Assembly (NCBI GenBank): GCA_014649155.1
Contig: BMSM01000005.1
Location: 248,001-312,000, forward strand
Origin: Streptomyces griseoviridis
Lineage (GTDB): Bacteria; Actinomycetota; Actinomycetes; Streptomycetales; Streptomycetaceae
DNA: 64,000 nucleotides
Direction: 5' to 3'
Made by a program: the position numbers and the translations under genes. The notes under the pieces are model-generated. The model was not told where the DNA came from and did no database searches. It was given only the letters and a program-made list of their open reading frames with translations. The first letter of the stretch is position 1; each line of letters opens with the position of its first letter. This document shows, piece after piece, positions 1 through 8,141 of this stretch.

Positions 1-1
1 C

Positions 2-133
2 TTCAACAACAACCAGACGACCGGCACCGTCGCCCGGTTCTACAACTCCGACGGCAGCCTGCGCTGGTCGAACCGCGCCAAGGACACCGGCACCGCGTCC
101 TGGACGCCGGTGCACTACATCCAGCCCTGCTGA
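2..133 (+). CDS. C-terminal end of a secreted-type hypothetical protein (partial)
   Basis: This frame is open from the left edge of the window to a TGA at 131-133, giving the last 43 residues of a protein whose start lies outside. The tail is polar and rich in Asn, Thr, Ser, Trp and Tyr and ends in Ile-Gln-Pro-Cys. That composition, with a terminal Cys, is usual for small secreted Streptomyces proteins. I do not recognise the family and cannot see a catalytic motif. A terminator-like hairpin follows 15 bp after the stop. Confidence 0.5.
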   Translation, partial: FNNNQTTGTVARFYNSDGSLRWSNRAKDTGTASWTPVHYIQPC

Positions 134-148
134 TCCCGCCCCCTCGTG

Positions 149-174
149 TTCGCGGCCCCGCGAAGGGCCGCGAA
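149..174 (+). terminator. Terminator-like hairpin after the first gene
   Basis: A perfect 10-bp inverted repeat, TTCGCGGCCC at 149-158 and GGGCCGCGAA at 165-174, is separated by a 6-nt loop. It sits between the stop at 133 and the ZIP start at 193. No T-run follows, which is common for GC-rich actinobacterial terminators. Confidence 0.5.
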
Positions 175-192
175 TCGGGGTAGAGGGTCCCC

Positions 193-954
193 ATGACAGA
201 AGTGGTGCAGGCGGGACTGTGGGGACTGGTGGCCGGATCGGCGCTCTTGCTGGGCGCCGCGGTGGGATTCGGGGTACGGGTCCCGCCGAAGGTGATCGCG
301 ACCGTGATGGCGTTCGGCGCCGGGGTGCTGCTGTCCGCGGTCAGCTTCGAACTGGTCGGGGAGGCGTACGACCAGGCCGGGCTGGCCCCCGCGGCCGTCG
401 GCACCCTGGCCGGGGCCGTGCTGTACACCGGGGGCAACCTGTGGCTGGCCCGGCGCGGCGCCCGGCACCGCAAGCGCTCCGGGCACCGCCGGGACCGGGC
501 CCAGCCCTCCGAGGCGCAGCAGGGCGGCTCCGGGGCGGCGCTCGCGCTGGGCGCGCTGCTCGACGGCGTACCGGAGTCCGCGGTGATCGGGGTGAGCCTG
601 CTCGACGGCGGGGCGGTCAGCCTGGTCACCGTCGCCGCCGTCTTCATCAGCAACGTGCCGGAGGGGCTGTCCAGCTCCGCGGGCATGCGCGCGGCCGGCC
701 GCGGCAAGGGGTACGTCTTCGGGGTGTGGGGCGCGATCGCCGCCGCGAGCACCGTGTCGGCGGTGCTCGGTTACACGGTCGTCGGCGGGTTCTCCCCGGC
801 CGTGATCGCCGCCGTCACCGCGGTCGCCGCCGGCGCGATCCTCGCGATGGTCGCCGACACGATGATCCCGGAGGCCTTCGAGGACGCCCACCTGGCCATC
901 GGACTGGTCACGGTGAGCGGGTTCCTCGTCTCGTTCGCCCTCTCGCACGCCTGA
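193..954 (+). CDS. ZIP family divalent metal permease
   Basis: The 253-residue protein is a polytopic membrane protein of about 7-8 hydrophobic segments, starting at ATG 193 behind an AGAGGG ribosome site. A short Arg/His-rich cytoplasmic loop lies near residues 80-105. It is followed by a helix carrying Asp-Gly-Val-Pro-Glu-Ser and a later helix with Asn-Val-Pro-Glu-Gly. These correspond to the paired metal-binding helices IV and V of ZIP transporters (usually His-x-x-x-Glu / Asn-x-x-x-Glu). The family moves Zn2+, Fe2+ or Mn2+ into the cytoplasm; the metal cannot be read here. It is monocistronic and converges on the CoA-transferase operon, whose last stop is 4 bp away. Confidence 0.75.
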   Translation: MTEVVQAGLWGLVAGSALLLGAAVGFGVRVPPKVIATVMAFGAGVLLSAVSFELVGEAYDQAGLAPAAVGTLAGAVLYTGGNLWLARRGARHRKRSGHRRDRAQPSEAQQGGSGAALALGALLDGVPESAVIGVSLLDGGAVSLVTVAAVFISNVPEGLSSSAGMRAAGRGKGYVFGVWGAIAAASTVSAVLGYTVVGGFSPAVIAAVTAVAAGAILAMVADTMIPEAFEDAHLAIGLVTVSGFLVSFALSHA

Positions 955-958
955 GGCG

Positions 959-1591
959 TCAGACGAGCGCCACCGGGGCGCCGGTCCGGGCGGCGACCTC
1001 CTCGGCGGTGACCCCGGGGGCGGTCTCCACCAGGACCAGGCCGTCACCGGTGACGTCGAGGACGCCGAGGTCGGTGATGATCCGGTGGACGCACCGCTCA
1101 CCGGTCAGCGGCAGCGCGCACTCCTCGACGATCTTCGGGGTGCCGTCCTTCGCGGTGTGCTCGGTGAGGACGATGACCCGGCGGGCGCCGTGCACCAGGT
1201 CCATGGCCCCGCCCATGCCCTTGACCATCTTCCCCGGGATCATCCAGTTGGCCAGGTCGCCGCGGGCGGAGACCTGCATGGCGCCGAGCACGGCGGTGTC
1301 GATGTGGCCGCCGCGGATCATGCCGAAGGAGAGCGCCGAGTCGAAGAACGCGGCGCCCGGCAGCACGGTCACCGTCTCCTTGCCCGCGTTGATGAGGTCG
1401 GGATCGACCTCGTCCTCGTACGGGTAGGGGCCGGTGCCGAGGATGCCGTTCTCGGAGTGCAGGACGACGGACACGCCGGGCGGGAGGTGCCCGGGGATCA
1501 GGGTGGGCAGACCGATGCCGAGGTTGACGTAGGAGCCGTCGGTCAGTTCCCGGGCGGCGCGGGCCGCCATCTGGTCACGGGTCCAGCTCAT
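959..1591 (-). CDS. 3-oxoacid / 3-oxoadipate CoA-transferase subunit B
   Basis: The protein has 210 residues, the normal length for a PcaJ/ScoB-type beta subunit of a family I CoA-transferase. The Ser-Glu-Asn-Gly motif at residues 46-49 carries the catalytic glutamate (E47) that forms the CoA thioester. It moves CoA from succinyl-CoA to a 3-oxoacid. The ATG at 1591 overlaps the stop of subunit A by 4 bp, so the two chains are translationally coupled. It is the last gene of the catabolic operon that begins at 9139. PcaIJ (3-oxoadipate) and ScoAB (acetoacetate) cannot be separated by reading; the context favours an aromatic-breakdown acid. Confidence 0.85.
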   Translation of the reverse strand: MSWTRDQMAARAARELTDGSYVNLGIGLPTLIPGHLPPGVSVVLHSENGILGTGPYPYEDEVDPDLINAGKETVTVLPGAAFFDSALSFGMIRGGHIDTAVLGAMQVSARGDLANWMIPGKMVKGMGGAMDLVHGARRVIVLTEHTAKDGTPKIVEECALPLTGERCVHRIITDLGVLDVTGDGLVLVETAPGVTAEEVAARTGAPVALV

Positions 1592-2346
1592 GCGCGTACG
1601 GTCCTCTTCTCGATGCTCTTGCCGGCGGCCTGGGCGGGGGTCAGCGGCACCACCCGCTGGACGTAGACGCCGGGCAGGTGGACCTCCTCGGGGCGCAGCT
1701 CGCCGGGTTCGACGAGTTCCTCGACCTCGGCGACGGTGACCCGGCCCGCCATCGCGGCGAGCGGGTTGAAGTTGGCGGCGGCGCGGCGGAAGACGAGGTT
1801 GCCGTGGCGGTCGCCGCGCCACGCCCGCACCAGGGCGAAGTCGGTGGTGATGCCGTGTTCGAGGACGTAGGTACGGCCGTCGAAGCGACGGGTCTCCTTG
1901 GGCGGGGAGGCGACGGCGACCGTGCCTCCCCCGGGGGCGTAGCGCCAGGGCAGGCCGCCCTCGGCGACCTGGGTGCCGACGCCGGCCGGGGTGTAGAAGG
2001 CGGGAATGCCCGCGCCGCCGGCCCGCAGCCGTTCGGCGAGGGTGCCCTGCGGGGTCAGCTCGACCTCCAGTTCACCGCCGAGGTACTGGCGGGCGAACTC
2101 CTTGTTCTCGCCGACGTAGGAGCCCGTGACCCGGGAGATCCGGCCGGCGGCGAGCAGGACGCCGAGGCCGTGGCCGTCCGTGCCGCAGTTGTTGGACACG
2201 ACCTTCAGGCCGGTGGTGCCCCGCTCGTACAGGGCGTCGATGAGGACGGCCGGGATGCCGGAGAGGCCGAAGCCCCCGACGGCGAGCGAGGCGCCGTCGG
2301 GGATGTCGGCGACCGCCTCGGCGGCACGGCCGCGGACCTTGTTCAC
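1588..2346 (-). CDS. 3-oxoacid / 3-oxoadipate CoA-transferase subunit A
   Basis: This 252-residue protein matches the alpha subunit of family I CoA-transferases. It shows the glycine-rich Gly-Gly-Phe-Gly-Leu-Ser-Gly element at residues 24-30, which helps shape the CoA/oxyanion site, and an Asn-Asn-Cys-Gly element near residue 60. The chosen GTG start at 2346 overlaps the SDR stop by 4 bp (GTGA), and the next ATG would delete the glycine motif. It pairs with the adjacent B subunit to make the heteromeric enzyme. Together with the thiolase at 22695 it could finish degradation of a 3-oxoacid to acetyl- and succinyl-CoA, but that link across 12 kb is inference. Confidence 0.85.
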   Translation of the reverse strand: MNKVRGRAAEAVADIPDGASLAVGGFGLSGIPAVLIDALYERGTTGLKVVSNNCGTDGHGLGVLLAAGRISRVTGSYVGENKEFARQYLGGELEVELTPQGTLAERLRAGGAGIPAFYTPAGVGTQVAEGGLPWRYAPGGGTVAVASPPKETRRFDGRTYVLEHGITTDFALVRAWRGDRHGNLVFRRAAANFNPLAAMAGRVTVAEVEELVEPGELRPEEVHLPGVYVQRVVPLTPAQAAGKSIEKRTVRA

Positions 2347-3086
2347 GGACGGGGGTTCCTTTCGAGCAGGGCGTCGGAGACGGACTTGACGCCGCCGTGT
2401 GCGGTGAGGCCGCCGTCGACGGGGATCTCGGCGCCGGTGATGAACGACGCCTCGTCCGACAGCAGGAAGAGGACCAGCGGGGTGACCTCGTCGACGGTGC
2501 CGGTGCGGCCGAGCGGGGTCTCGCGGAGGTTGGCCTCGCGGAAGGCGGGGGCGGCGGAGGCGGTCATCTCGGTCTCGATGTAGCCCGGGTGGACGGTGTT
2601 GACGCGGATGCCGCGCGGGCCGAGTTCCAGCGCGGCGGTCTTCGACAGGCCCCGCAGGCCCCACTTGCTCGCGGTGTAGGCGACCGGGTAGTGCGCGGTG
2701 AGCGCGGCGGAGGAGCCGACGTTGACGATCGAGGAGCCGGGCGGCATCAGCGGGCCGAGGTGCTGGATGCCGAGGAGGGGGCCGGTGACGTTGACCGAGT
2801 GGACCCGTTCGAAGTCCGCGGGCCGTACGTCGCCGAGCCGGGCGCGCCAGGTGACGCCCGCGTTGTTCACCAGGCCGTGCACCTGTCCGTGGGTGGCCCG
2901 CAGTTCGGCGGCGAGGGCCGCCCAGTCGTCCTCGCTGGTGACGTCGAGCCGGCGGACCTCACCGGCGGGGGCCACGTCGGTGGCGACGACGTGGGCGCCC
3001 GCGCGGGCGAGCGCCGCGGCCTCGGCGGCGCCCTGGCCGCGCGCGGCGCCGGTGACGACGACGACCCGGCCCGCGAGCCCCGTCAC
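2343..3086 (-). CDS. Short-chain dehydrogenase/reductase (SDR)
   Basis: The 247-residue classical SDR has the NAD(P)-binding motif Thr-Gly-Ala-Ala-Arg-Gly-Gln-Gly at residues 12-19. An Asn-Asn-Ala-Gly element follows at 74-77, and the active site is Ser125/126, Tyr137 and Lys141. It resembles 3-alpha/20-beta-hydroxysteroid-type reductases by sequence, but the substrate here is probably a hydroxy- or oxo-acid intermediate of the operon. The GTG start at 3086 lies in the 4-bp overlap with the upstream hydrolase gene. It sits between ring-fission product hydrolases and the CoA-transferase, so oxidation of a hydroxyacid to the 3-oxoacid that receives CoA is a reasonable inference. Confidence 0.85.
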   Translation of the reverse strand: MTGLAGRVVVVTGAARGQGAAEAAALARAGAHVVATDVAPAGEVRRLDVTSEDDWAALAAELRATHGQVHGLVNNAGVTWRARLGDVRPADFERVHSVNVTGPLLGIQHLGPLMPPGSSIVNVGSSAALTAHYPVAYTASKWGLRGLSKTAALELGPRGIRVNTVHPGYIETEMTASAAPAFREANLRETPLGRTGTVDEVTPLVLFLLSDEASFITGAEIPVDGGLTAHGGVKSVSDALLERNPRP

Positions 3087-4054
3087 GGCCGGTTCCGGGT
3101 GCGGCGGCGGCCGGCCGGCAGCGGCACCGGCGCCACCCCGGGGACGACGGTGTTGGTGAGCGTGCCGATCCCCTCGACGGTGAGGGACACCGTGTCGCCG
3201 GGCTTCAGCGGCGGCGGGTCCTGCGCGCCGCGCCGGCCCCACAGTTCGGCGAGGCAGCCGCCGTTGCCGCAGGTGCCCGAGCCGAGCACGTCACCGGGGA
3301 CGACCCGGGTGCCGCGCGAGGCGTAGGCGGTCATCTCCTCGAAGGTCCAGCTCATGTTCGAGAGCAGGTCCTCGCCGACCTTCGTGCCGTTGACCTCGGC
3401 GGTCAGGGCCAGGCGCAGGAAGCCGTCGGCGTCCCGGTGGGGCTCCAGTTCGTCGGCGGTGACGAGGTACGGACCGAGGGTGGTGGCGGTGTCCTTGCCC
3501 TTGCAGGGGCCGAGGCCGACCTTCATCTCCGCGCTCTGCAGGTCGCGGGCGGACCAGTCGTTGAACACCGTGTAGCCGACGATCCGGTCGCGGGCCTGCC
3601 CGGGGGTGAGGTCGGCGCCCTCCCGGCCGATCACCGCGCCCACCTCCAGTTCGAAGTCGAGCGCGGCCGAGCCGGGCGGCACCGGGATGCCGTCGCCGTG
3701 GCCGTAGAGGGCGTGCGGGTTGGTGAAGTAGAAGGTCGGCGCCGCGTACCACTGCTCGGGCACCCCGGACGTCCCGTCGACCGAGCGGCGTACTCCCTCG
3801 ACGTGTTCCTCGAAGGTGACGAAGTCCCGTACGGACGGGGGCCGCAGGGGCGGGAGCAGGCGTACGTCGGTGACGTGCGGGCCGGGCGGGACGTCCAGGG
3901 CGGCCCGGCCGGCGGCGAGCAGACCGGGCAGGCCGTCGGTCTCGGCGAGCAGCGCGGTGAGCGAGGTGACACCGGGCAGCGGGTAGAGGGTGCCGTCGTC
4001 CTCCACGACGGCCACCCGGGGGCGGTGCCGGTGTTCATAGGCGGCGAAACGCAT
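3083..4054 (-). CDS. Fumarylacetoacetate hydrolase family protein (first copy)
   Basis: This 323-residue protein carries the FAH-fold metal site: Glu135 and Glu137 in Phe-Glu-Leu-Glu-Val-Gly and Asp166 in Asn-Asp-Trp-Ser-Ala-Arg-Asp. Family members hydrolyse C-C bonds of acylpyruvates or isomerise/decarboxylate ring-fission products in the cytoplasm. It keeps the Ser-Gly-Thr-Cys-Gly-Asn-Gly-Gly-Cys stretch near the C-terminus seen in fumarylacetoacetase-like members. It overlaps the SDR gene by 4 bp. A second, divergent FAH protein heads the same operon, so two different C-C cleavage or isomerisation steps are likely. The substrate cannot be named. Confidence 0.85.
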   Translation of the reverse strand: MRFAAYEHRHRPRVAVVEDDGTLYPLPGVTSLTALLAETDGLPGLLAAGRAALDVPPGPHVTDVRLLPPLRPPSVRDFVTFEEHVEGVRRSVDGTSGVPEQWYAAPTFYFTNPHALYGHGDGIPVPPGSAALDFELEVGAVIGREGADLTPGQARDRIVGYTVFNDWSARDLQSAEMKVGLGPCKGKDTATTLGPYLVTADELEPHRDADGFLRLALTAEVNGTKVGEDLLSNMSWTFEEMTAYASRGTRVVPGDVLGSGTCGNGGCLAELWGRRGAQDPPPLKPGDTVSLTVEGIGTLTNTVVPGVAPVPLPAGRRRTRNRP

Positions 4055-4082
4055 GGTGCGGCTCCAGGACGGGACGGGCGGA

Positions 4083-5015
4083 TCAGACCGGGGGCGCGAC
4101 GAAGACGCCGCGGTCGGGGTCGTTGAAGGACTCCTTGGCGACCAGCTCGTTCATCGGGTTGGCGGTGCCCCACTGGTCGGTGACCTCCGGCTGGGAGAAG
4201 TCGTAGACGTGGGGGTGCCAGGTGTCCTCGTCCAGGCACTCCAGCTCGGTGGTGTACTCCACCGTGTTGCCGTGCGGGTCGAGGAAGTAGGTGAACGTGT
4301 TGTCCCCGGCCATGTGCCGGCCCGGACCCCAGATCTTGCGGACGCCGGCGCGCATCACCCGGCCCGAGCCGCGCATGTACTCGTCCAGGCCGCGCATCTC
4401 GAAGGAGACGTGGTGCAGGGCGGTGTGCGGGCCCTGCGCGATGGCCATCGAGTGGTGCTGGTTGCTGATCCGCATGAAGTGCATGACCTCGCCCATGTGC
4501 GGGGAGGACAGCGTGTCCGACAGGGCGAAGCCGAGGTGGCGCTCGTACCACTCACGGGTGCGGTTCAGGTCGGGGGAGTTGAGGACGACGTGCGACAGCT
4601 TGACCGGGATCGCCTCCTTCTCCTCGATCTTGCGGTGCCGGCGCACCTCCACGTCGGCGGAGACCTCGATGGTGCGGCCGTCGACGTCGAAGAACCGGAA
4701 GCCGTAGCCGCCGCCGGGGGTGGCGACCGTGCCCGGACGGGTGATGAGCTGCACGCCGCCCGCGAGGAGCCGCTCGGCGAGCGTGTCGACGTCGGCGGCG
4801 GACGCGGCCCCGTAGGAGACCAGGTCGAGGCGCTTCTCCTCGGCCTTGCGCAGCCGGATCACGTACTGCTCCGGGGAGCCCTCGGCGGCCAGGAAGGAGA
4901 TGCCGGAGTCCTCGGCGACCTTGGTCAGGCCCCAGACGCCGGCGTAGAAGTCGAGCTGCTTGTCGTAGTCGGGCACCGCGAGGTCGACGTGGCGCAGATG
5001 GGTGAGCAGACGCAT
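4083..5015 (-). CDS. Two-domain VOC protein, type I extradiol ring-cleavage dioxygenase
   Basis: The 310-residue protein has two vicinal-oxygen-chelate modules, at residues about 5-120 and 138-262. The C-terminal module supplies the Fe(II) facial triad: His142 (Ser-His-Val-Val-Leu-Asn), His202 (His-His-Val-Ser-Phe-Glu) and Glu253 (Thr-Val-Glu-Tyr). Length and architecture fit catechol 2,3-dioxygenase / 2,3-dihydroxybiphenyl dioxygenase relatives. It would open the ring of a dihydroxylated aromatic made by the flavin monooxygenase two genes upstream. The start at ATG 5015 lies 3 bp after the amidohydrolase stop. A non-oxygenase VOC function is less likely because all three ligands are present. 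Confidence 0.85.
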   Translation of the reverse strand: MRLLTHLRHVDLAVPDYDKQLDFYAGVWGLTKVAEDSGISFLAAEGSPEQYVIRLRKAEEKRLDLVSYGAASAADVDTLAERLLAGGVQLITRPGTVATPGGGYGFRFFDVDGRTIEVSADVEVRRHRKIEEKEAIPVKLSHVVLNSPDLNRTREWYERHLGFALSDTLSSPHMGEVMHFMRISNQHHSMAIAQGPHTALHHVSFEMRGLDEYMRGSGRVMRAGVRKIWGPGRHMAGDNTFTYFLDPHGNTVEYTTELECLDEDTWHPHVYDFSQPEVTDQWGTANPMNELVAKESFNDPDRGVFVAPPV

Positions 5016-5018
5016 GGG

Positions 5019-6017
5019 TCAGTCCTTCCGGAGGAGGGCGGCGGCGGTGCCGCCGCGTACGGCGTCGAAGTCGGCCTCGGGCAGCCGGGCGGCGCGCAGG
5101 GCGCCCAGCGGGTCCTCGGTGCCCATGTCGAACGGGAAGTCCGAGCCGAGCAGGACCCGGTCGGCGCCGGCCACCCGGATCAGCTCCCCGAGGACGTGCG
5201 GGTCGTGGACGAGCGAGTCGAAGTACAGCCGCTTCAGATAGCTGCTCGGCAGGTGCGCGCAGCCGGCGCCCGCGTCGGAGCGGGCCGACCAGGCGTGGTC
5301 GGAGCGGCCGATGTGGGTGGGCAGGTAGCCGCCGCCGTGCGCGGCGATCACCTTCAGGCCGGGGTGGCGGTCGAGGACGCCCGAGAAGATCAGGTGGGAG
5401 AGCGCGACGGCGTTCTCGGCGGGCTGCCCGACGGTGTTGGACAGATACCACTGGTCCAGGCGCTCGTCCAGGGTGCAGCCGAAGGGGTGCAGGAAGAGCA
5501 GCGCGCCGGTCTCCTCCGCCCGCGCCCAGAAGGGCTCGTAGGCCGGGTCGGACAGCTCCCGGCCGGGGGCGTGGCTGGAGATCTCCACCCCGAGCAGACC
5601 CTGTTCCAGGGCGTGGCCGAGGGCGCGCACCGCGAGGTCCGGGTGCTGGAGCGGCACCAGACCGAGACCCCGCAGCCGCTCCGGGGCGGCCGCACAGTGC
5701 GCCGCCGTCGCCTCGTTCGCCAGGCGGTACACCTTCTCTGCGGTGTCCTCGTCCGTCCAGTAGTGGTAGTGCGAGGGGGAGGGGCTGACCAGTTGGACGT
5801 CCACGCCCTGGGCGTCCATCGCGGCGAGCCGCACGGAGACGTCCGTCAGCCGCGGGACGCGCTCGCGGACCATGGGGCCGCTGACGGCCAGGGCGGCGGG
5901 GCCGTTGCGCCGCGCGTCCAGCGCGCGGGCCTCGGCGTGTCCGGGCAGCCCCTCGACCAGGGCGTCCACCTCGGGCAGCAGGACGTGCGCGTGCACGTCC
6001 ACGGTCGGCGTGGTCAC
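5019..6017 (-). CDS. ACMSD-like amidohydrolase-2 family protein, probable decarboxylase or hydrolase
   Basis: This 332-residue TIM-barrel protein belongs to the amidohydrolase-2 group (PF04909) with 2-amino-3-carboxymuconate-6-semialdehyde decarboxylase. The metal ligands are visible: His9-x-His11 at the N-terminus, His in Phe-Leu-His-Pro-Phe, His in Ala-Ala-His-Gly-Gly-Gly and Asp in Gly-Ser-Asp-Phe-Pro. Members decarboxylate carboxymuconate semialdehydes or hydroxybenzoates without an organic cofactor. Its place between the monooxygenase and the ring-cleavage dioxygenase suggests decarboxylation before or after ring opening. The GTG start at 6017 overlaps the monooxygenase stop by 4 bp. Confidence 0.8.
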   Translation of the reverse strand: MTTPTVDVHAHVLLPEVDALVEGLPGHAEARALDARRNGPAALAVSGPMVRERVPRLTDVSVRLAAMDAQGVDVQLVSPSPSHYHYWTDEDTAEKVYRLANEATAAHCAAAPERLRGLGLVPLQHPDLAVRALGHALEQGLLGVEISSHAPGRELSDPAYEPFWARAEETGALLFLHPFGCTLDERLDQWYLSNTVGQPAENAVALSHLIFSGVLDRHPGLKVIAAHGGGYLPTHIGRSDHAWSARSDAGAGCAHLPSSYLKRLYFDSLVHDPHVLGELIRVAGADRVLLGSDFPFDMGTEDPLGALRAARLPEADFDAVRGGTAAALLRKD

Positions 6018-7144
6018 GGCTGCTCCCTCAGCAGGGTCATGGTGCGGGCCATCAGGCCCGGTACGTCGGCGTCGCGCACCCCGTCGAGCTGCCACTGCCC
6101 GATCTGCACGGACGCCTCGACGACCGGGCGGACCCGGGTGATCCGGCGCTCGTGGTACGCCTGGAACAGCGCGTCGTCCCAGGTGCCGGAGGAGGTGAGC
6201 AGCTCGGCCAGCACGAGCGCGTCCTCCATCGACAGGGCGGCGCCCTGCGCGAGGGTGGGCGGGCAGCAGTGGGCGGCGTCACCGGCGAGGACGACCCGGC
6301 CGCGGTGCCAGGACCCCTCGACCAGCATCCGGTCGAACCAGGTGTAGTTGACCCGCGCGGCGTCGGTGATGTGCGCGGTGATCTCCGGCCAGTGGCCGCC
6401 GTAGTGCCGGGTCAGGCGGCGCATCTCGTCGGCGTAGGTGTCCGGTGGGATGGCCGCCCGATCGCGGTTGCCCTCGACGACGTACGCGTAGATGCTGTCC
6501 TCGCCGGTGGGGCAGTACCCGGCGATGTACGCCGGGCCGCCGTAGGCCAGGTCGGTGCGGGTGACGCCCGCCGGGCGGGGCGTGGCGACGCGCCAGATGG
6601 CCATGCCGGTCGGTTCGGGCTCGGTGGTGATGCCGATCGCGGCGCGGGTGGCGGAGCCGAGGCCGTCGGCGGCGACGACGAGGTCGTAGCGGCCCTCGGT
6701 GCCGTCGGAGAAGCGGACGGAGACACCGTCGGCGTCCTGGTCGAAGGTCTCGGCGGTGGTGCCGAGCCGGACCGAGGCGCCGGAGGCGCGGACCGCGTCG
6801 ATGAGGATCTGCTGGAGCCGGGGGCGCTGCATGCCGACGGTGGCGGGCAGGTCGTCGCCGCCGGTGCGCAGGTCGTCCTGGACGTGCAGCACGGTGCCGT
6901 CGGGGGCGGTGATGCCGACCGAGCCGAAACCGTAACCGGACGCCTCCACCTGCTCCCACACGCCCAGTTCGCGCAGCACGCGCAGGGCGTTGCCCTGGAG
7001 GGTGATGCCGGAGCCGCGGGTGGCGTTCCAGTCGTCCTTGGCCTCGATCAGGTCCACGGCGATCCCGGCGCGGCGCAGCAGGATCGTCACGGCGTTGCCG
7101 GCGGCGCCGCCGCCGACGACGAGGACCGTGCGGTCTCTGTTCAT
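6014..7144 (-). CDS. FAD-dependent aromatic monooxygenase
   Basis: The protein has 376 residues and starts at ATG 7144. It contains the FAD dinucleotide motif Gly-Gly-Gly-Ala-Ala-Gly at 11-16 and the second FAD motif Leu-Ala-Gly-Asp-Ala-Ala-His near residue 280. This is the arrangement of group A flavin hydroxylases such as salicylate and p-hydroxybenzoate hydroxylase. It probably hydroxylates an aromatic ring using NAD(P)H and O2, making the substrate for the downstream extradiol dioxygenase. The cyclase gene ends 34 bp upstream and the stop overlaps the amidohydrolase start by 4 bp. The substrate cannot be deduced. Confidence 0.85.
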   Translation of the reverse strand: MNRDRTVLVVGGGAAGNAVTILLRRAGIAVDLIEAKDDWNATRGSGITLQGNALRVLRELGVWEQVEASGYGFGSVGITAPDGTVLHVQDDLRTGGDDLPATVGMQRPRLQQILIDAVRASGASVRLGTTAETFDQDADGVSVRFSDGTEGRYDLVVAADGLGSATRAAIGITTEPEPTGMAIWRVATPRPAGVTRTDLAYGGPAYIAGYCPTGEDSIYAYVVEGNRDRAAIPPDTYADEMRRLTRHYGGHWPEITAHITDAARVNYTWFDRMLVEGSWHRGRVVLAGDAAHCCPPTLAQGAALSMEDALVLAELLTSSGTWDDALFQAYHERRITRVRPVVEASVQIGQWQLDGVRDADVPGLMARTMTLLREQP

Positions 7145-7178
7145 GGGGGAACTCCCTTGTTCCGGTGCCTGTGGTGGC

Positions 7179-8141
7179 TTACTTGACGGCGATCGGGTTG
7201 ACCGGTGAGCCGACCGCACCGGTGATGGGCAGCGGAGCGGCGGTGAGCGAGAAGTCGTACACGCCGTCGGCCGCGCAGTCCTCGGCGAGCGCGTCCGGGT
7301 CCCACATCTCGCCGATCAGCAGGCCCATGGTGGGGATGGCGACCTGGTGCAGGGGCTGGAAGGCGTGCTCGAACTCGTTGGGCCGGACCTCGAAGCCCCA
7401 GGTGTCGGTGGCGATCGCGGCGATCTCGGTGCGGTGCAGCCAGCCCGCCGAGGTGAACGACAGTCCGGGCGCGGGCCCGCCCGCGTACTCGCCCCAGCCC
7501 TCGCGGCGGACCCGGGTGAGCTGGCCGGTCCGTACGACGACGAGGTCCCCGCGGCCGACCGCCACCCCGTGCGCCTCGGCGGTCGCCGTCAGGTGCTCCT
7601 CGGTGATGGCGAACCCGTCGGGCAGCTCGCCGTCGGTGCCGATCACCCGGCCGACGTCGAGGAGCACCCCGCGCCCGGCGACGTACGGGGCCATGTGCTC
7701 GATGCCGGTCACCAGGTCGCCGTCGGAGGTGACGACCTTCTCCGCCGGGCGCCCGTTCCACGCCTTGCCGTGGTCGAAGATGTGCCCGAGCCCGTCCCAC
7801 TGGGTGGAGCACTGCAACGGCATCGCGATCACGTCGTCGGCGCCGCCGATGCCGTGCGGGAAACCCTGGTTGCCGAGGGCGGCGTCGGTGCCGGTGTCCA
7901 GCATGGTGTGCACCGGGTTGGTCCGCCGCCGCCAGCCCTTCTGCGGGCCGTCCATGTCGAAGCGCTGGGACAGGGAGAAGCTCACTCCCCGCCGGACCAG
8001 CGCGGCGGCCTCCCGGCGCTTGGCCGCGTCCAGGAAGTTGAGGGTGCCGAGCACGTCGTCGGCGCCCCAGCGGCCCCAGTTGGAGTACGCCTTCGCGGCC
8101 TCTGCTATCGACCCCTCGGGGTCGGTGCGGTCGAGGGTCAT
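7179..8141 (-). CDS. Cyclase family protein (PF04199), metal-dependent hydrolase
   Basis: This 320-residue protein belongs to the family of kynurenine formamidase and isatin hydrolase. The usual metal motif His-x-Gly-Thr-His-x-Asp-x-x-x-His appears as Cys111-Ser-Thr-Gln-Trp-Asp116-Gly-Leu-Gly-His120. The first two histidines are therefore Cys and Gln while Asp and the last His remain. A glutamate-bearing C-terminal half and Thr-Gly-Ala-Val-Gly-Ser-Pro end the chain. Members hydrolyse cyclic amides, formamides or lactones. The start at 8141 overlaps the upstream FAH stop by 4 bp. In this operon it may open a lactone or cyclic amide; the altered motif makes the chemistry less certain. Confidence 0.75.
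   Translation of the reverse strand: MTLDRTDPEGSIAEAAKAYSNWGRWGADDVLGTLNFLDAAKRREAAALVRRGVSFSLSQRFDMDGPQKGWRRRTNPVHTMLDTGTDAALGNQGFPHGIGGADDVIAMPLQCSTQWDGLGHIFDHGKAWNGRPAEKVVTSDGDLVTGIEHMAPYVAGRGVLLDVGRVIGTDGELPDGFAITEEHLTATAEAHGVAVGRGDLVVVRTGQLTRVRREGWGEYAGGPAPGLSFTSAGWLHRTEIAAIATDTWGFEVRPNEFEHAFQPLHQVAIPTMGLLIGEMWDPDALAEDCAADGVYDFSLTAAPLPITGAVGSPVNPIAVK

Noticed and set aside
4053-6347. Plus-strand frame of about 760 codons opposite the dioxygenase and amidohydrolase genes
   Set aside because: It is a shadow of genes with intact metal-binding motifs on the minus strand and has no domain of its own.
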